This document shows positions 22,772 through 31,943 of a stretch of 39,566 nucleotides of DNA, one piece after another. The first letter of the stretch is position 1, and each line of letters begins with the position of its first letter. The notes beneath the pieces were generated by a model. It was not told the origin of the DNA, searched no databases, and saw only the letters and a list, made by a program, of their open reading frames with translations. The DNA is from an uncultured Prevotella sp. GTDB lineage: Bacteria > Bacteroidota > Bacteroidia > Bacteroidales > Bacteroidaceae. Where the stretch lies: positions 1 through 39,566 of the forward strand of contig ONLG01000023.1 of the NCBI GenBank assembly GCA_900318625.1, written 5' to 3'. Both the position numbers and the translations under genes were made by a program.

Positions 22772-23728
22772 ATGACATTGTCAAGCGCAACATATCACAT
22801 CCCGGTACTGCTCAAGGAAAGCATCGAAGGACTGAACGTCAGTCCCGACGGCACCTACGCCGACATGACGTTCGGCGGCGGCGGCCATAGCCGCGAGCTG
22901 CTGTCGCGCCTCGGTGCCGGCGGCAGGCTGTTCGGCTTCGACCAGGACGGCGATGCCGAGGCCCGTGTGGAGAGCGGCGAGTGGCTCGAAGGCAGCCCGC
23001 TGGCCGACGGCAATGCAGCGAGAGGCACCTTCACCTTCGTGCGCAGCAACTTCAGATACCTCACCAACTGGATGCGCTACTACGGAGTAGACCACCTCGA
23101 CGGCGTGCTTGCCGACCTGGGAGTGTCGAGCCATCACTTCGACGACTCCTCGCGAGGCTTCTCCTTCCGCTTCGACGCGCCACTCGATATGCGCATGAAC
23201 CGCCGTGCCAAGGCCACGGCAGCCGACATCCTGGCCCGTTACGATGAGGAAGAGCTTGCCCGCGTGTTCCATGTCTATGGCGAGCTGAAGAACGCGCGCC
23301 GCCTGGCATCGGCCATAGTGAGCCGCCGCCGCACGGCGCCTATCGCCACCACGGGCGACCTCGTTGCAGTGGCAGGAGAGCTGCTGCGCCGCGACCGCGA
23401 GAAGAAAGAGCTTGCCAAGGTGTTCCAGGCACTGCGCATCGAGGTGAACAACGAGATGGGCGCACTTGAGGAGATGCTCCTCGCCGCCACCGAGATGCTG
23501 CGCCCCGGCGGTCGTCTGGTAGTGATAACCTATCACTCCATAGAAGACCGCATGGTGAAAAACATAATGAAGGCAGGCAACGTGGCCGGCACCGTGGAGC
23601 AAGACTTCTACGGACGCATCACCACCCCCTACCGGCTGGTGGGCAAGGTGACGGTGCCCGACGACAGCGAGCAGCAGGCCAACCCCCGTAGTCGCAGTGC
23701 GAAACTCAGAATAGCAGAAAAGAAATGA
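22772..23728 (+). CDS. rsmH: 16S rRNA (cytosine-1402-N4)-methyltransferase
   Basis: RsmH (MraW) methylates N4 of C1402 in the 30S decoding centre using S-adenosylmethionine. The 318-residue product shows YHIPVLLKESIEGL, the SAM-binding YADMTFGGGGHSRELL, GVLADLGVSSHHFDDSSRGF and PLDMRMNR. The C-terminal block FQALRIEVNNEM and VVITYHSIEDRMVKN is also complete. Its stop codon overlaps the ftsL start (ATGA), indicating translational coupling. It sits second in the cluster, as in most bacteria. No anomaly is seen. Confidence 0.96.
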   Translation: MTLSSATYHIPVLLKESIEGLNVSPDGTYADMTFGGGGHSRELLSRLGAGGRLFGFDQDGDAEARVESGEWLEGSPLADGNAARGTFTFVRSNFRYLTNWMRYYGVDHLDGVLADLGVSSHHFDDSSRGFSFRFDAPLDMRMNRRAKATAADILARYDEEELARVFHVYGELKNARRLASAIVSRRRTAPIATTGDLVAVAGELLRRDREKKELAKVFQALRIEVNNEMGALEEMLLAATEMLRPGGRLVVITYHSIEDRMVKNIMKAGNVAGTVEQDFYGRITTPYRLVGKVTVPDDSEQQANPRSRSAKLRIAEKK

Positions 23729-24267
23729 CAAAGAAAGACCAAGACATCCAGATAGCTGCCGCCGAGGAAGCGGTGGTGGTGCCTGCAGCCGATGCATCCG
23801 CAGGCCAGGAGGCGGCTCCCGAACCCGAAGCAGACACCACCGAGGAGACTGACGACGACGATGCCGCCGAGAAAGCCGAGCGTGACGCCCTGAAAGAGGC
23901 CATAGCCCAGCAGGCACGCGAAGACGAGCAGCCCTCGTCGGCCACGTTCACGCTGCGCAAGATACTGGGCGGCGACATACTTACGGCGCACCTCATGCGC
24001 AGCCAGATATGGCTCGTAGTGCTGATTGTGTTCTTCATGGTGGCCTACATATCAAACCGTTACAGCGTACAGAAAGACCTGTTGGAGATCGACCGCCTGA
24101 ACAAGGAGCTCAAGGATGCCAAGTACAAGGCCCTCTCGAGCAGCAGCCAGCTCACCGAGAAATGCCGCGAAAGCCACGTGCTCGAGGTAATCCGCCACAG
24201 CAAGGACAGCATACTGAAGATGCCCAGCCAGCCACCATATATAATAACCGTTCCGAAAAACAAATAG
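23725..24267 (+). CDS. ftsL: FtsL-like division protein with acidic N-terminal extension
   Basis: FtsL is a bitopic septal protein that works with FtsB/FtsQ to activate FtsWI. The 180-residue product has a long acidic Ala/Glu/Asp-rich cytoplasmic part (about 1-72), a short linker (TFTLRKILGGDILTAHLMR) and one membrane helix (about 95-110, IWLVVLIVFFMVAYIS). A periplasmic coiled coil (NRYSVQKDLLEIDRLNKELKDAKYKA) follows, then a short tail. Position between rsmH and ftsI, topology and coiled coil identify it; sequence conservation in this family is low. The acidic extension makes it longer than the roughly 110-120 residues expected. It starts inside the rsmH stop and ends 9 bp before ftsI. Confidence 0.85.
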   Translation: MTKKDQDIQIAAAEEAVVVPAADASAGQEAAPEPEADTTEETDDDDAAEKAERDALKEAIAQQAREDEQPSSATFTLRKILGGDILTAHLMRSQIWLVVLIVFFMVAYISNRYSVQKDLLEIDRLNKELKDAKYKALSSSSQLTEKCRESHVLEVIRHSKDSILKMPSQPPYIITVPKNK

Positions 24268-24276
24268 TCACTACCA

Positions 24277-26439
24277 ATGAGCAGCAAGTTCAACGAACAC
24301 AAGATAATGCCCCGCTACAGCGTCATAGCCATAGTGATGACTATGATAGGCGTGGCTGTGTTGGTCAAGACGTTCTACACCATGACCGCAGGGCGCACCT
24401 ACTGGATGAAGGTGGCTGCGCGACTGAAGGTTGACAGCATGGAGGTGAAGCCCATCCGCGGCAATATATACAGCAGCGACGGGCAGCTCATGGCCAGTTC
24501 GCTGCCCGAATACAAGCTCTACTTAGACTTCAATGCCATGCACGAGTCGAAGACCGACACGCTGTGGGCAGAGAAGCTCGACTCGATAGCAGTGGGGCTG
24601 AACCAGATTTTCCCCTCGCGCTCGGTGCAGGCGTTCAAGGACTCGCTCGAGGCCGGGCGCAAGCAGCTGAGCAAGCACTGGCCCATCTGGAAGCGGCGAG
24701 TGGACTACAGCACCTACAAGGAGGTGCAGGCACTGCCCATCTTCAACATGATGAAGTACAAGAGCGGCTTCCATGTTGAGGAGTTCAACGCGCGCCGCCG
24801 CCCGTTCACCTCGCTTGCCCAGCGCACCATAGGCGATATGTACGGAGCCAAGGACACGGCACGCTGCGGACTGGAGCTGTCATACGACTCCATACTGCGC
24901 GGAACAAACGGCATCATCCACCGCCGCAAGGTGCGCAACAAGTATCTCAGCATCACCGATACGCCGCCCATCGACGGTGCCGACATCATCACCACCATCG
25001 ACGTGGGTATGCAGGACCTGGCCGAGAGAGCCGTCATCGACGAGCTTCGCGAGATCAACGGCAACGTTGGAGTGGCTATCGTCATGGAAGTGGCTACCGG
25101 CGACATCAAGGCCATCGTCAACATGGAGAAGGTTGACGAGGGAGAGTACCGCGAAATCAAGAACCACGCGGTGAGCGACCTGCTCGAACCCGGCTCGGTG
25201 TTCAAGACGGCGAGCATCATGGTGGCCCTCGACGATGAGGTGTGCGATACCAACTATGTGGTGGCTACGGGCGGAGGAGTATATAATATGTACGGGCGCG
25301 ACATGAAAGACCACAACTGGCGGCGTGGCGGCTACGGCACCATGAACCTGCCGCACACCCTCGAGGTGAGCTCGAACATCGGTGTGAGCCGCATCATAGA
25401 CCACTTCTACCACAACAATCCCGAGCGCTTCGTGCAGGGTATCCACGACCTCGGTCTGGCCGAAGACTTCCACCTGCCCATCCCCGGCTACTCGCCTGCC
25501 AAGATACGTATGCCCCGCAAGGACAGCCGAGGCAAGCAATATGTCAACTGGAGCAAGACGGCACTGCCCTGGATGAGCATCGGATACGAGACGCAGGTGC
25601 CCCCGATAAGCACCCTCACCTTCTACAATGCCATAGCCAACGGCGGCAAGATGATGCGCCCGAGGTTCGTGAAGCAGGTTGTCAAGGACGGCGAGGTGAT
25701 CATGGACTTCCCCCCCGAGGTGGTGAAGGAGCAGATAGCCAAGCCCCGTACCATAGAGCTGATAACGACCATACTGACCCACGTGGTGAGCCAGGGACTC
25801 GGACGCAAAGCCGGTTCGCCGTCGTTTGCCGTCGCCGGAAAGACCGGTACGGCGCAGATGTCGAAGGGAGCAGCCGGCTATCACAGCGGTGTGATGAACT
25901 ATCTGCTCAGCTTCTGCGGCTTCTTCCCTGCCGACAAGCCACGCTACAGCTGCATCGTCTGCATACAGAAGAGCGGTCTGCCCGCCTCGGGAGGCGGCAT
26001 GAGCGGAGTGGTGTTCCACCATATCTCCGAGGGAATAATGTCGCAGAGCCTGAAGCTCGACGTGAGCGACGCACGCGAAGAGGGTGCGCAGTTCGTGCCG
26101 GGAGTGAAGGCCGGCAACCTCGTGGCAGCCGACTATGTGCTCAGCAAGCTCGGCTTTGAGGTGAAGAACGGCTGGGAAGGCGGCAATGTCTTCGGCCCTC
26201 CCGTATGGGGAACGGTGCAGGCGGCAGGCGGCAGCAAGCTCAGCCTGACCAAGTCGGCAACTCCGCAGAAGCACCGCGTGCCCAACGTGATGGGCATGGG
26301 AGCGCGCGATGCCGTCTACCTGATGGAACAGCATGGCATCAAGGTGCGCCTACGCGGACGCGGAAAGGTGGCTGAGCAGAGCCTCCACGCCGGCGACACC
26401 ATCGGAAAGAACACAGTATGTATGCTCAGATTGAACTAA
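24277..26439 (+). CDS. ftsI: Septal peptidoglycan transpeptidase (class B PBP, FtsI/PBP3) with PASTA domain
   Basis: This enzyme cross-links septal peptidoglycan. The 720-residue product has an N-terminal membrane anchor (about 14-35), a dimerisation/pedestal region (PIRGNIYSSDGQLMASSLPEY) and a transpeptidase domain. Its active-site set is complete: SVFK with nucleophile Ser307, SSN at 365-367, and KTG at 522-524 (AGKTGTAQ). A C-terminal PASTA-like domain (RVPNVMGMGARDAVYLMEQH) is typical of the Bacteroidetes form, sometimes named spoVD-like. It lies 9 bp after ftsL and 15 bp before murE, and acts with FtsW encoded further down. Confidence 0.95.
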   Translation: MSSKFNEHKIMPRYSVIAIVMTMIGVAVLVKTFYTMTAGRTYWMKVAARLKVDSMEVKPIRGNIYSSDGQLMASSLPEYKLYLDFNAMHESKTDTLWAEKLDSIAVGLNQIFPSRSVQAFKDSLEAGRKQLSKHWPIWKRRVDYSTYKEVQALPIFNMMKYKSGFHVEEFNARRRPFTSLAQRTIGDMYGAKDTARCGLELSYDSILRGTNGIIHRRKVRNKYLSITDTPPIDGADIITTIDVGMQDLAERAVIDELREINGNVGVAIVMEVATGDIKAIVNMEKVDEGEYREIKNHAVSDLLEPGSVFKTASIMVALDDEVCDTNYVVATGGGVYNMYGRDMKDHNWRRGGYGTMNLPHTLEVSSNIGVSRIIDHFYHNNPERFVQGIHDLGLAEDFHLPIPGYSPAKIRMPRKDSRGKQYVNWSKTALPWMSIGYETQVPPISTLTFYNAIANGGKMMRPRFVKQVVKDGEVIMDFPPEVVKEQIAKPRTIELITTILTHVVSQGLGRKAGSPSFAVAGKTGTAQMSKGAAGYHSGVMNYLLSFCGFFPADKPRYSCIVCIQKSGLPASGGGMSGVVFHHISEGIMSQSLKLDVSDAREEGAQFVPGVKAGNLVAADYVLSKLGFEVKNGWEGGNVFGPPVWGTVQAAGGSKLSLTKSATPQKHRVPNVMGMGARDAVYLMEQHGIKVRLRGRGKVAEQSLHAGDTIGKNTVCMLRLN

Positions 26440-26454
26440 AACAATATATCAGAT

Positions 26455-27915
26455 ATGAAACTCTCAGGAATACTCGCTGGCATCAAGCCTCTGGAAGTAA
26501 GGGGAAGCGTGGATGCCGAGATAGCAGGAATACACATCGACAGCCGTAAGGTGGGCGAGGGGTTTGCTTTCATAGCAATGAAAGGCACCCAGGTCGACGG
26601 TCACAAGTTCATTGACAAGGCCATTGCGCAGGGTGCGAAGGCCGTGGTGCTGCAAGACTGGCCGACGGAGCTGGCCGACGGAGTGACCTATGTGCAGGTG
26701 GAGAACACCGAAGTGGTGGCGGGGCAGCTGGCTTCGACCTTCTACGGCAACCCAAGCTGCAAGCTGAAGCTCGTGGGAGTGACCGGAACAAACGGCAAGA
26801 CCACCATCGCCACCTTATTATATAATATGTTCCGCAGCTTCGGCTGCAAGGTGGGGCTGCTCTCCACGGTGTGCAACTACATCGACGACGAGCCTGTGGC
26901 AGCCTCGCACACCACTCCCGATGCCATAGAGCTGAACCAGCTGCTGGCACGCATGGTGGAGGCAGGATGCGAGTATGCCTTCATGGAGTGTTCGAGCCAT
27001 GCCATACACCAGCACCGCATAGGCGGACTGACCTTTGCCGGAGGCATCTTCACCAACCTCACGCGCGACCACATGGACTATCACAAGACCTTCGAGAACT
27101 ACCGCAATGCCAAAAAGATGTTCTTCGACGGCCTGCCCAAGAAGGCTTTTGCCATCATCAATGCCGACGACAAGAACGGTATGGTGATGGTGCAGAACTG
27201 CAAGGCCACAGTGAAGACCTACTCTACGCGCCAGATGGCCGACTTCCGCGCCCATCTGCTGGAGTGCCATTTCGAGGGAATGTACCTCGAAGTAGACGGT
27301 CGTGAGGTGGGAGTGCAGTTCATCGGCAAGTTCAACGTGAGCAACCTGCTGGCCGTCTATGGTGCGGCAGTGATGCTTGGGCGCTCGCCCGAGGAGGTGC
27401 TTGTGGCCATGAGCACTCTGAAGAGTGTCAACGGACGGCTCGATCCCATCAGCTCGCCCGACGGCTACACCGCCATCGTTGACTATGCCCACACTCCCGA
27501 CGCGCTGGCCAATGTGCTGAGTGCCATCCACGAGGTGCTGCAAGGCAAGGGGCAGGTGATAACCGTGTGTGGAGCAGGTGGCAACCGCGACAAGGGCAAG
27601 CGCCCGCTGATGGCTCAGGAAGCCGTAAGGCAGAGCGACCGCGTAATCATCACCAGCGACAATCCGCGCTTTGAAGAGCCGCAGAGCATCATCGACGATA
27701 TGCTTGCCGGACTCAATGCCACGCAGATGAAGAAGGTGGTGAGCATCGTTGACCGCCGCGAAGCCATACGCACAGCCTGCATGATGGCACAGAAGGGCGA
27801 CGTGGTGCTCGTGGCAGGCAAGGGTCACGAGGACTATCAGGAGATAAAGGGCGTGAAGCACCACTTCGACGACCACGAGGTGCTGCGCGAAATATTCGGA
27901 ATAGAAAACAAATAA
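26455..27915 (+). CDS. murE: UDP-MurNAc-tripeptide synthetase, meso-diaminopimelate-adding
   Basis: MurE adds the third residue of the stem peptide to UDP-MurNAc-L-Ala-D-Glu, using ATP. The 486-residue Mur ligase has the ATP loop [15 protein letters not shown], the conserved [25 protein letters not shown] and the C-terminal FDYAHTPD-type motif ([11 protein letters not shown]). The substrate motif DNPRFEEP is present. A DNPR motif marks enzymes that use meso-diaminopimelate rather than lysine, so the peptidoglycan is predicted to be DAP-type. It is 13 bp upstream of mraY. Confidence 0.96.
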   Translation: MKLSGILAGIKPLEVRGSVDAEIAGIHIDSRKVGEGFAFIAMKGTQVDGHKFIDKAIAQGAKAVVLQDWPTELADGVTYVQVENTEVVAGQLASTFYGNPSCKLKLVGVTGTNGKTTIATLLYNMFRSFGCKVGLLSTVCNYIDDEPVAASHTTPDAIELNQLLARMVEAGCEYAFMECSSHAIHQHRIGGLTFAGGIFTNLTRDHMDYHKTFENYRNAKKMFFDGLPKKAFAIINADDKNGMVMVQNCKATVKTYSTRQMADFRAHLLECHFEGMYLEVDGREVGVQFIGKFNVSNLLAVYGAAVMLGRSPEEVLVAMSTLKSVNGRLDPISSPDGYTAIVDYAHTPDALANVLSAIHEVLQGKGQVITVCGAGGNRDKGKRPLMAQEAVRQSDRVIITSDNPRFEEPQSIIDDMLAGLNATQMKKVVSIVDRREAIRTACMMAQKGDVVLVAGKGHEDYQEIKGVKHHFDDHEVLREIFGIENK

Positions 27916-27928
27916 AGACATAACAGCA

Positions 27929-29197
27929 ATGCTTTACTACATCTTTCGCTTTCTCGACCAGTTCGGAATAAGTGGCAGCCACTTGTGGAGCTACATCTCA
28001 TTCCGTGCATTATTGGCGATGATACTCGCTTTGGGCATCTCCGCATGGTTCGGAGAGCATTTCATCAAGTACCTCAAGCGCAAGCAGATTACCGAGACGC
28101 AGCGCGACAAGAAGCTCGACCCGTGGGGAGTGAATAAGATTGGAGTGCCGTCGATGGGCGGCATAATAATCATCGTGGCACTGCTTGTGCCGGTGCTCTT
28201 GCTCGGGCGCTTGCGCAACGTTTATCTGCTGCTGATGATTGTCACCACCGTATGGCTCGGTTTTCTCGGTGGAATGGACGATTTTATAAAGATTTTCAAG
28301 CACGACAAGGAGGGCCTGAAGGGCAAATACAAGATTGTGGGACAGGTGAGCATAGGTCTTATCGTGGGTCTGGTGCTCTGGTTGTCGCCCGATGTGAAGG
28401 CCAATCTCAACCTTGAAGTGCAGAAACAGGGGAGTGAAGTGGTGGTGAAGCACGAGAAGAAAGCCGAGAAAACGCTCAAGACCACCATCCCCTTCGTCAA
28501 GAACCACAACCTCGACTACTCGGAAGTGGTGGGCTTCCTGGGCAAATACAAGACCGCCGCAGGCTGGATATTGTTTGTCGTGATGACTATTTTCGTGGTA
28601 ACGGCAGTGAGCAACGGTGCCAATCTTAACGATGGAATGGACGGAATGTGTGCCGGCAACTCAGCAATCATAGGTGTGGCACTCGGTATTCTGGCCTACG
28701 TCAGTTCGCACATAGAATACGCTTCCTACCTTAATATAATGTATATACCCGGTTCGCAGGAGTTAGTGGTATTTTTCTGCGCTTTCATCGGTGCGCTGAT
28801 AGGTTTCCTGTGGTACAATGCCTACCCGGCACAAGTGTTCATGGGCGACACGGGTTCGCTCACCATCGGCGGTATCATAGCCGTTGGTGCCATCGTGATA
28901 CACAAGGAGCTGCTGCTGCCGATACTGTGTGGAATATTCTTCGTTGAGAGCCTGAGCGTGATAGTGCAGGTCTACTACTACAAGCTGGGCAAGCGCCGAG
29001 GAGTGAAGCAGCGCATATTCAAGCGCACGCCTATCCATGACAACTTCAGAACGGAAGACAGCAGCCTGGATCCGGATTGCAAGTACCTGATGAAGAAGCC
29101 GCACTCGGTGATCCATGAGTCGAAGATAACCATACGTTTCTGGATAATTACCATACTGCTGGCTGCATTTGCCATCATAACACTCAAGATAAGATAA
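27929..29197 (+). CDS. mraY: Phospho-N-acetylmuramoyl-pentapeptide transferase
   Basis: MraY moves phospho-MurNAc-pentapeptide to undecaprenyl phosphate, making lipid I at the inner membrane. The 422-residue multi-pass protein retains DPWGVNKIGVPSMGGI, the catalytic-type GMDDFIKIFK, the NGANLNDGMDGMCAG loop (NxxNxxDGxDG) and FMGDTGSLTIGG. Near the C terminus, TPIHDNFR replaces the HHH motif of proteobacterial MraY, as is usual in Bacteroidetes. A roughly 60-residue insertion between membrane segments (VKANLNLEVQKQ through NHNLDYSEVVG) explains the extra length over the 360-residue E. coli enzyme. It lies 13 bp after murE and 17 bp before murD. Confidence 0.96.
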   Translation: MLYYIFRFLDQFGISGSHLWSYISFRALLAMILALGISAWFGEHFIKYLKRKQITETQRDKKLDPWGVNKIGVPSMGGIIIIVALLVPVLLLGRLRNVYLLLMIVTTVWLGFLGGMDDFIKIFKHDKEGLKGKYKIVGQVSIGLIVGLVLWLSPDVKANLNLEVQKQGSEVVVKHEKKAEKTLKTTIPFVKNHNLDYSEVVGFLGKYKTAAGWILFVVMTIFVVTAVSNGANLNDGMDGMCAGNSAIIGVALGILAYVSSHIEYASYLNIMYIPGSQELVVFFCAFIGALIGFLWYNAYPAQVFMGDTGSLTIGGIIAVGAIVIHKELLLPILCGIFFVESLSVIVQVYYYKLGKRRGVKQRIFKRTPIHDNFRTEDSSLDPDCKYLMKKPHSVIHESKITIRFWIITILLAAFAIITLKIR

Positions 29198-29214
29198 CGA
29201 CGGAGGACCGCAGA

Positions 29215-30546
29215 ATGAAAAGAATAGTTGTTTTAGGAGCCGGCGAAAGCGGTGCCGGAGCTGCCGTACTGGCAAAGAAAGAGGGTTTCGACGTGTTCGT
29301 AAGCGATATGTCGAAAATCAAAGACCGCTACAAGGAAATGCTCGACAGCCACCAGATAGAGTGGGAAGAGGGCAAGCACACTGAGGAGAAGATACTCAAT
29401 GCCGACGAGGTGATAAAGAGTCCGGGTATTCCCGACGAGACTCCGATGATGCAGAAGGTGATAGCCAAGGGCATACACGTGATCAGCGAGATTGAGTTTG
29501 CTGGCCGATACACCAACTCAAAGATGATTTGCATCACCGGCTCTAACGGCAAGACCACCACCACCTCGCTCATTTACCATATATTCAAGGAGGCGGGATA
29601 CGACGTGGGACTGGCCGGCAACATTGGCAACTCGCTGGCTTTGCAGGTGGCTGAGCAGCCGCATGAGTGCTACATCATAGAGCTAAGCTCGTTCCAGCTC
29701 GACAATATGTACGACTTCCGTGCCAACATCGCCATATTGCTCAACATAACGCCAGACCATCTGGACCGCTATGGCAACTGTATGCAGAACTATGTCGATG
29801 CAAAGATGCGCATCGTGCAGAACCAGACGGCAGACGATTCGTTCATCTACTGGAACGACGATCCCATCATCAAGCGCGAGCTGAGCAAGTATGACATTAA
29901 GGCTATACAGTATCCGTTCTCCGAACTCAAGGAGAAAGGGTCGATAGGATACATCGAGGAAGGACAGTACACCATCGAGCAGCCGCAGCCGTTCAACATG
30001 GAGCAGGAGTCTCTCTCGCTCACGGGCAAGCACAACATATATAACTCGCTGGCTGCCGGCATAGCCTCGAACATCAGCGGCATAAAAAAAGAGAGCATAC
30101 GCAAGAGTCTTGCCGACTTCCCCGGTGTGGAACACCGACTGGAAAAGGTGTGCAAGGTGGGCGGAGTGGAGTATATCAACGACTCAAAGGCCACCAACGT
30201 AGATGCCTGCTGGTATGCCTTGGAGAGCATGAAGACTCCCACGATACTCATCATTGGCGGCAAAGACAAGGGCAACGACTACGAACCCATCAAGGCTCTG
30301 GTGAAGCAGAAGTGCGTGGGGCTGGTATATCTGGGAGCTGACAATGCCAAGCTGCACGCCAACTTCGACGATATGGGCATCCCCGTGCGCGACACCCACT
30401 CCATGAAAGAGTGTGTTGAGGCTTGCTACGAGCTGGCTAAGCCAGGCGACACGGTGCTGCTGAGTCCCTGCTGCGCCTCTTTCGACCTGTTCAAGAACAT
30501 GGAAGACAGGGGCGAACAATTCAAGACACTGGTAAGAAACCTTTAA
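29215..30546 (+). CDS. murD: UDP-MurNAc-L-alanine--D-glutamate ligase
   Basis: MurD adds D-glutamate to UDP-MurNAc-L-Ala. The 443-residue product opens with a Rossmann-like UDP-binding loop (VVLGAGESGAGAAVLA). The ATP loop is CITGSNGKTTTTSLIYH, followed by LAGNIGNSLALQV, IELSSFQLDNM and ITPDHLDRYG. The third-domain motifs are GVEHRLEKV, YINDSKATN and LSPCCASFDLFKNMEDRGEQF. All Mur-ligase invariants seen are intact. A 39-bp gap with a small hairpin separates it from ftsW. Confidence 0.96.
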   Translation: MKRIVVLGAGESGAGAAVLAKKEGFDVFVSDMSKIKDRYKEMLDSHQIEWEEGKHTEEKILNADEVIKSPGIPDETPMMQKVIAKGIHVISEIEFAGRYTNSKMICITGSNGKTTTTSLIYHIFKEAGYDVGLAGNIGNSLALQVAEQPHECYIIELSSFQLDNMYDFRANIAILLNITPDHLDRYGNCMQNYVDAKMRIVQNQTADDSFIYWNDDPIIKRELSKYDIKAIQYPFSELKEKGSIGYIEEGQYTIEQPQPFNMEQESLSLTGKHNIYNSLAAGIASNISGIKKESIRKSLADFPGVEHRLEKVCKVGGVEYINDSKATNVDACWYALESMKTPTILIIGGKDKGNDYEPIKALVKQKCVGLVYLGADNAKLHANFDDMGIPVRDTHSMKECVEACYELAKPGDTVLLSPCCASFDLFKNMEDRGEQFKTLVRNL

Positions 30547-30554
30547 CTACAGGG

Positions 30555-30575
30555 AGCGTGGGGGAGTGCCACGCT
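30555..30575 (+). other. Hairpin between murD and ftsW
   Basis: AGCGTGG (30555-30561) and CCACGCT (30569-30575) form a perfect 7-bp stem with a 7-base G-rich loop, 10 bases before the ftsW ATG. No T-run follows, so it is not a terminator. A role in ftsW translation or transcript processing is possible only. Confidence 0.4.
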
Positions 30576-30585
30576 GTAAGACATA

Positions 30586-31860
30586 ATGAACAAGAAACTG
30601 GGAAACATATTCAAGGGAGACAAGGTGATATGGATGGTATTCTTCTTCCTGTGCATGGTGAGCATCGTTGAGGTCTATTCGGCATCAAGCTCGCTGTCAT
30701 ATAAGGGAGGAAACTACTGGAGTCCTATCCTGAAGCACTGCGGAATACTCGCCATCGGAACCTTTATGATGGTTGTGGTGCTCAACGTGAAGTGCAAATA
30801 CTTCAAGTTGGTTACTCCCTTTCTGCTCTTCTTCTCCTTTGTCACGCTGCTATGGGTGCTCGTGGCGGGGCAAGCCACCAACGATGCCAACCGCTGGATG
30901 AATTTCCTCGGCATACAGTTCCAGCCATCCGAGATAGGCAAGGGAGCCTTGGTGCTGGCTGTGGCGCAGATACTTAGTGCCATGCAGACCAACGAAGGGG
31001 CCGACAAGAAGGCTTTCAAATACATACTCTTTGTGAGCGCGTTCATAGTGCTGCCTATCGTTCCTGAGAACCTGTCGACGGCTATGCTCATATCTGTCAC
31101 CGTTGTGCTGATGATGTTCATAGGCAGAGTGCCTTTGCAGCAGATAGGCAAGCTCCTCGGAGTGGTAGCACTGATAGGCGTTGTGGGCATAACGATGGTG
31201 ATGCTCGTGGGAACCGACGAAAAGAAGGCAGCCGACAAGCAAGTGCTCACAGAGCAGGTTGCCGTTGAGAAGGAAGAGCCGAGCATGGCAGAAAAGCTGC
31301 TCCACCGCATGGACACATGGAAAGCACGTATCAACAAGTTCCTGAGCAGTGAGGAAGTGGCTCCAGAGGACTACGACCTTGACAAGGATGCGCAGGTGGG
31401 ACACGCCAACATAGCTATTGCCTCGTCGAATATCGTGGGCAAAGGACCGGGCAACTCCAATGAGCGCGACTTCCTGTCGCAGGCTTTCTCCGACTTCATC
31501 TATGCCATCATCATCGAGGAAATGGGCATCGAGGGAGCGGCAATGGTGGCACTGCTCTATATTATCCTGCTCTTCCGCACCGGGCGCATAGCCAACCGAT
31601 GCGAAAACTCCTTTCCTGCGCTGCTCGCTATGGGCATAGCCTTGCTGCTCGTCACGCAGGCACTGTTCAATATGCTCGTGGCTGTGGGGCTGGCACCAGT
31701 AACCGGCCAGCCGCTGCCGCTTATCAGCAAGGGTGGTACCTCGACGATAATCAACTGTATATATATAGGTGTTATACTGAGCATCAGCCGTTCGGCTCGC
31801 AAGAAGGAGGTTGCGGGCAGCGACAAACAGCAAGGCATGGCATTGGCAGTGGCCTCGTAG
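30586..31860 (+). CDS. ftsW: Septal peptidoglycan glycosyltransferase FtsW (SEDS family)
   Basis: FtsW polymerises septal glycan strands from lipid II in complex with FtsI. The 424-residue multi-pass protein has the SEDS signatures ANRWMNFLGIQFQPSEIGKGA, VPENLSTAMLI and FIYAIIIEEMGIEGA. The C-terminal PLPLISKGGTSTIINC is also present. Between central helices is a long extracytoplasmic loop of about 90 residues, rich in Lys/Glu (about 205-295), longer than in E. coli. The stop is followed by an 83-bp gap that holds a promoter for murG. Confidence 0.95.
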   Translation: MNKKLGNIFKGDKVIWMVFFFLCMVSIVEVYSASSSLSYKGGNYWSPILKHCGILAIGTFMMVVVLNVKCKYFKLVTPFLLFFSFVTLLWVLVAGQATNDANRWMNFLGIQFQPSEIGKGALVLAVAQILSAMQTNEGADKKAFKYILFVSAFIVLPIVPENLSTAMLISVTVVLMMFIGRVPLQQIGKLLGVVALIGVVGITMVMLVGTDEKKAADKQVLTEQVAVEKEEPSMAEKLLHRMDTWKARINKFLSSEEVAPEDYDLDKDAQVGHANIAIASSNIVGKGPGNSNERDFLSQAFSDFIYAIIIEEMGIEGAAMVALLYIILLFRTGRIANRCENSFPALLAMGIALLLVTQALFNMLVAVGLAPVTGQPLPLISKGGTSTIINCIYIGVILSISRSARKKEVAGSDKQQGMALAVAS

Positions 31861-31895
31861 ATTGAGATAAATCATTAAAAGCGAGAGCCAAACAG

Positions 31896-31923
31896 TTGAA
31901 AATAAAAAAAATAAGTAACTTTG
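31896..31923 (+). promoter_or_regulatory. Internal promoter before murG
   Basis: TTG at 31896-31898, a 17-base A-rich spacer and TAACTTTG at 31916-31923 match the Bacteroidetes pattern. The murG ATG lies about 20 bases downstream. This would allow murG-murC-ftsQ-ftsA-ftsZ to be expressed independently of the MraZ-controlled promoter. Confidence 0.65.
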
Positions 31924-31943
31924 CAACCGTATAAACGAATATT

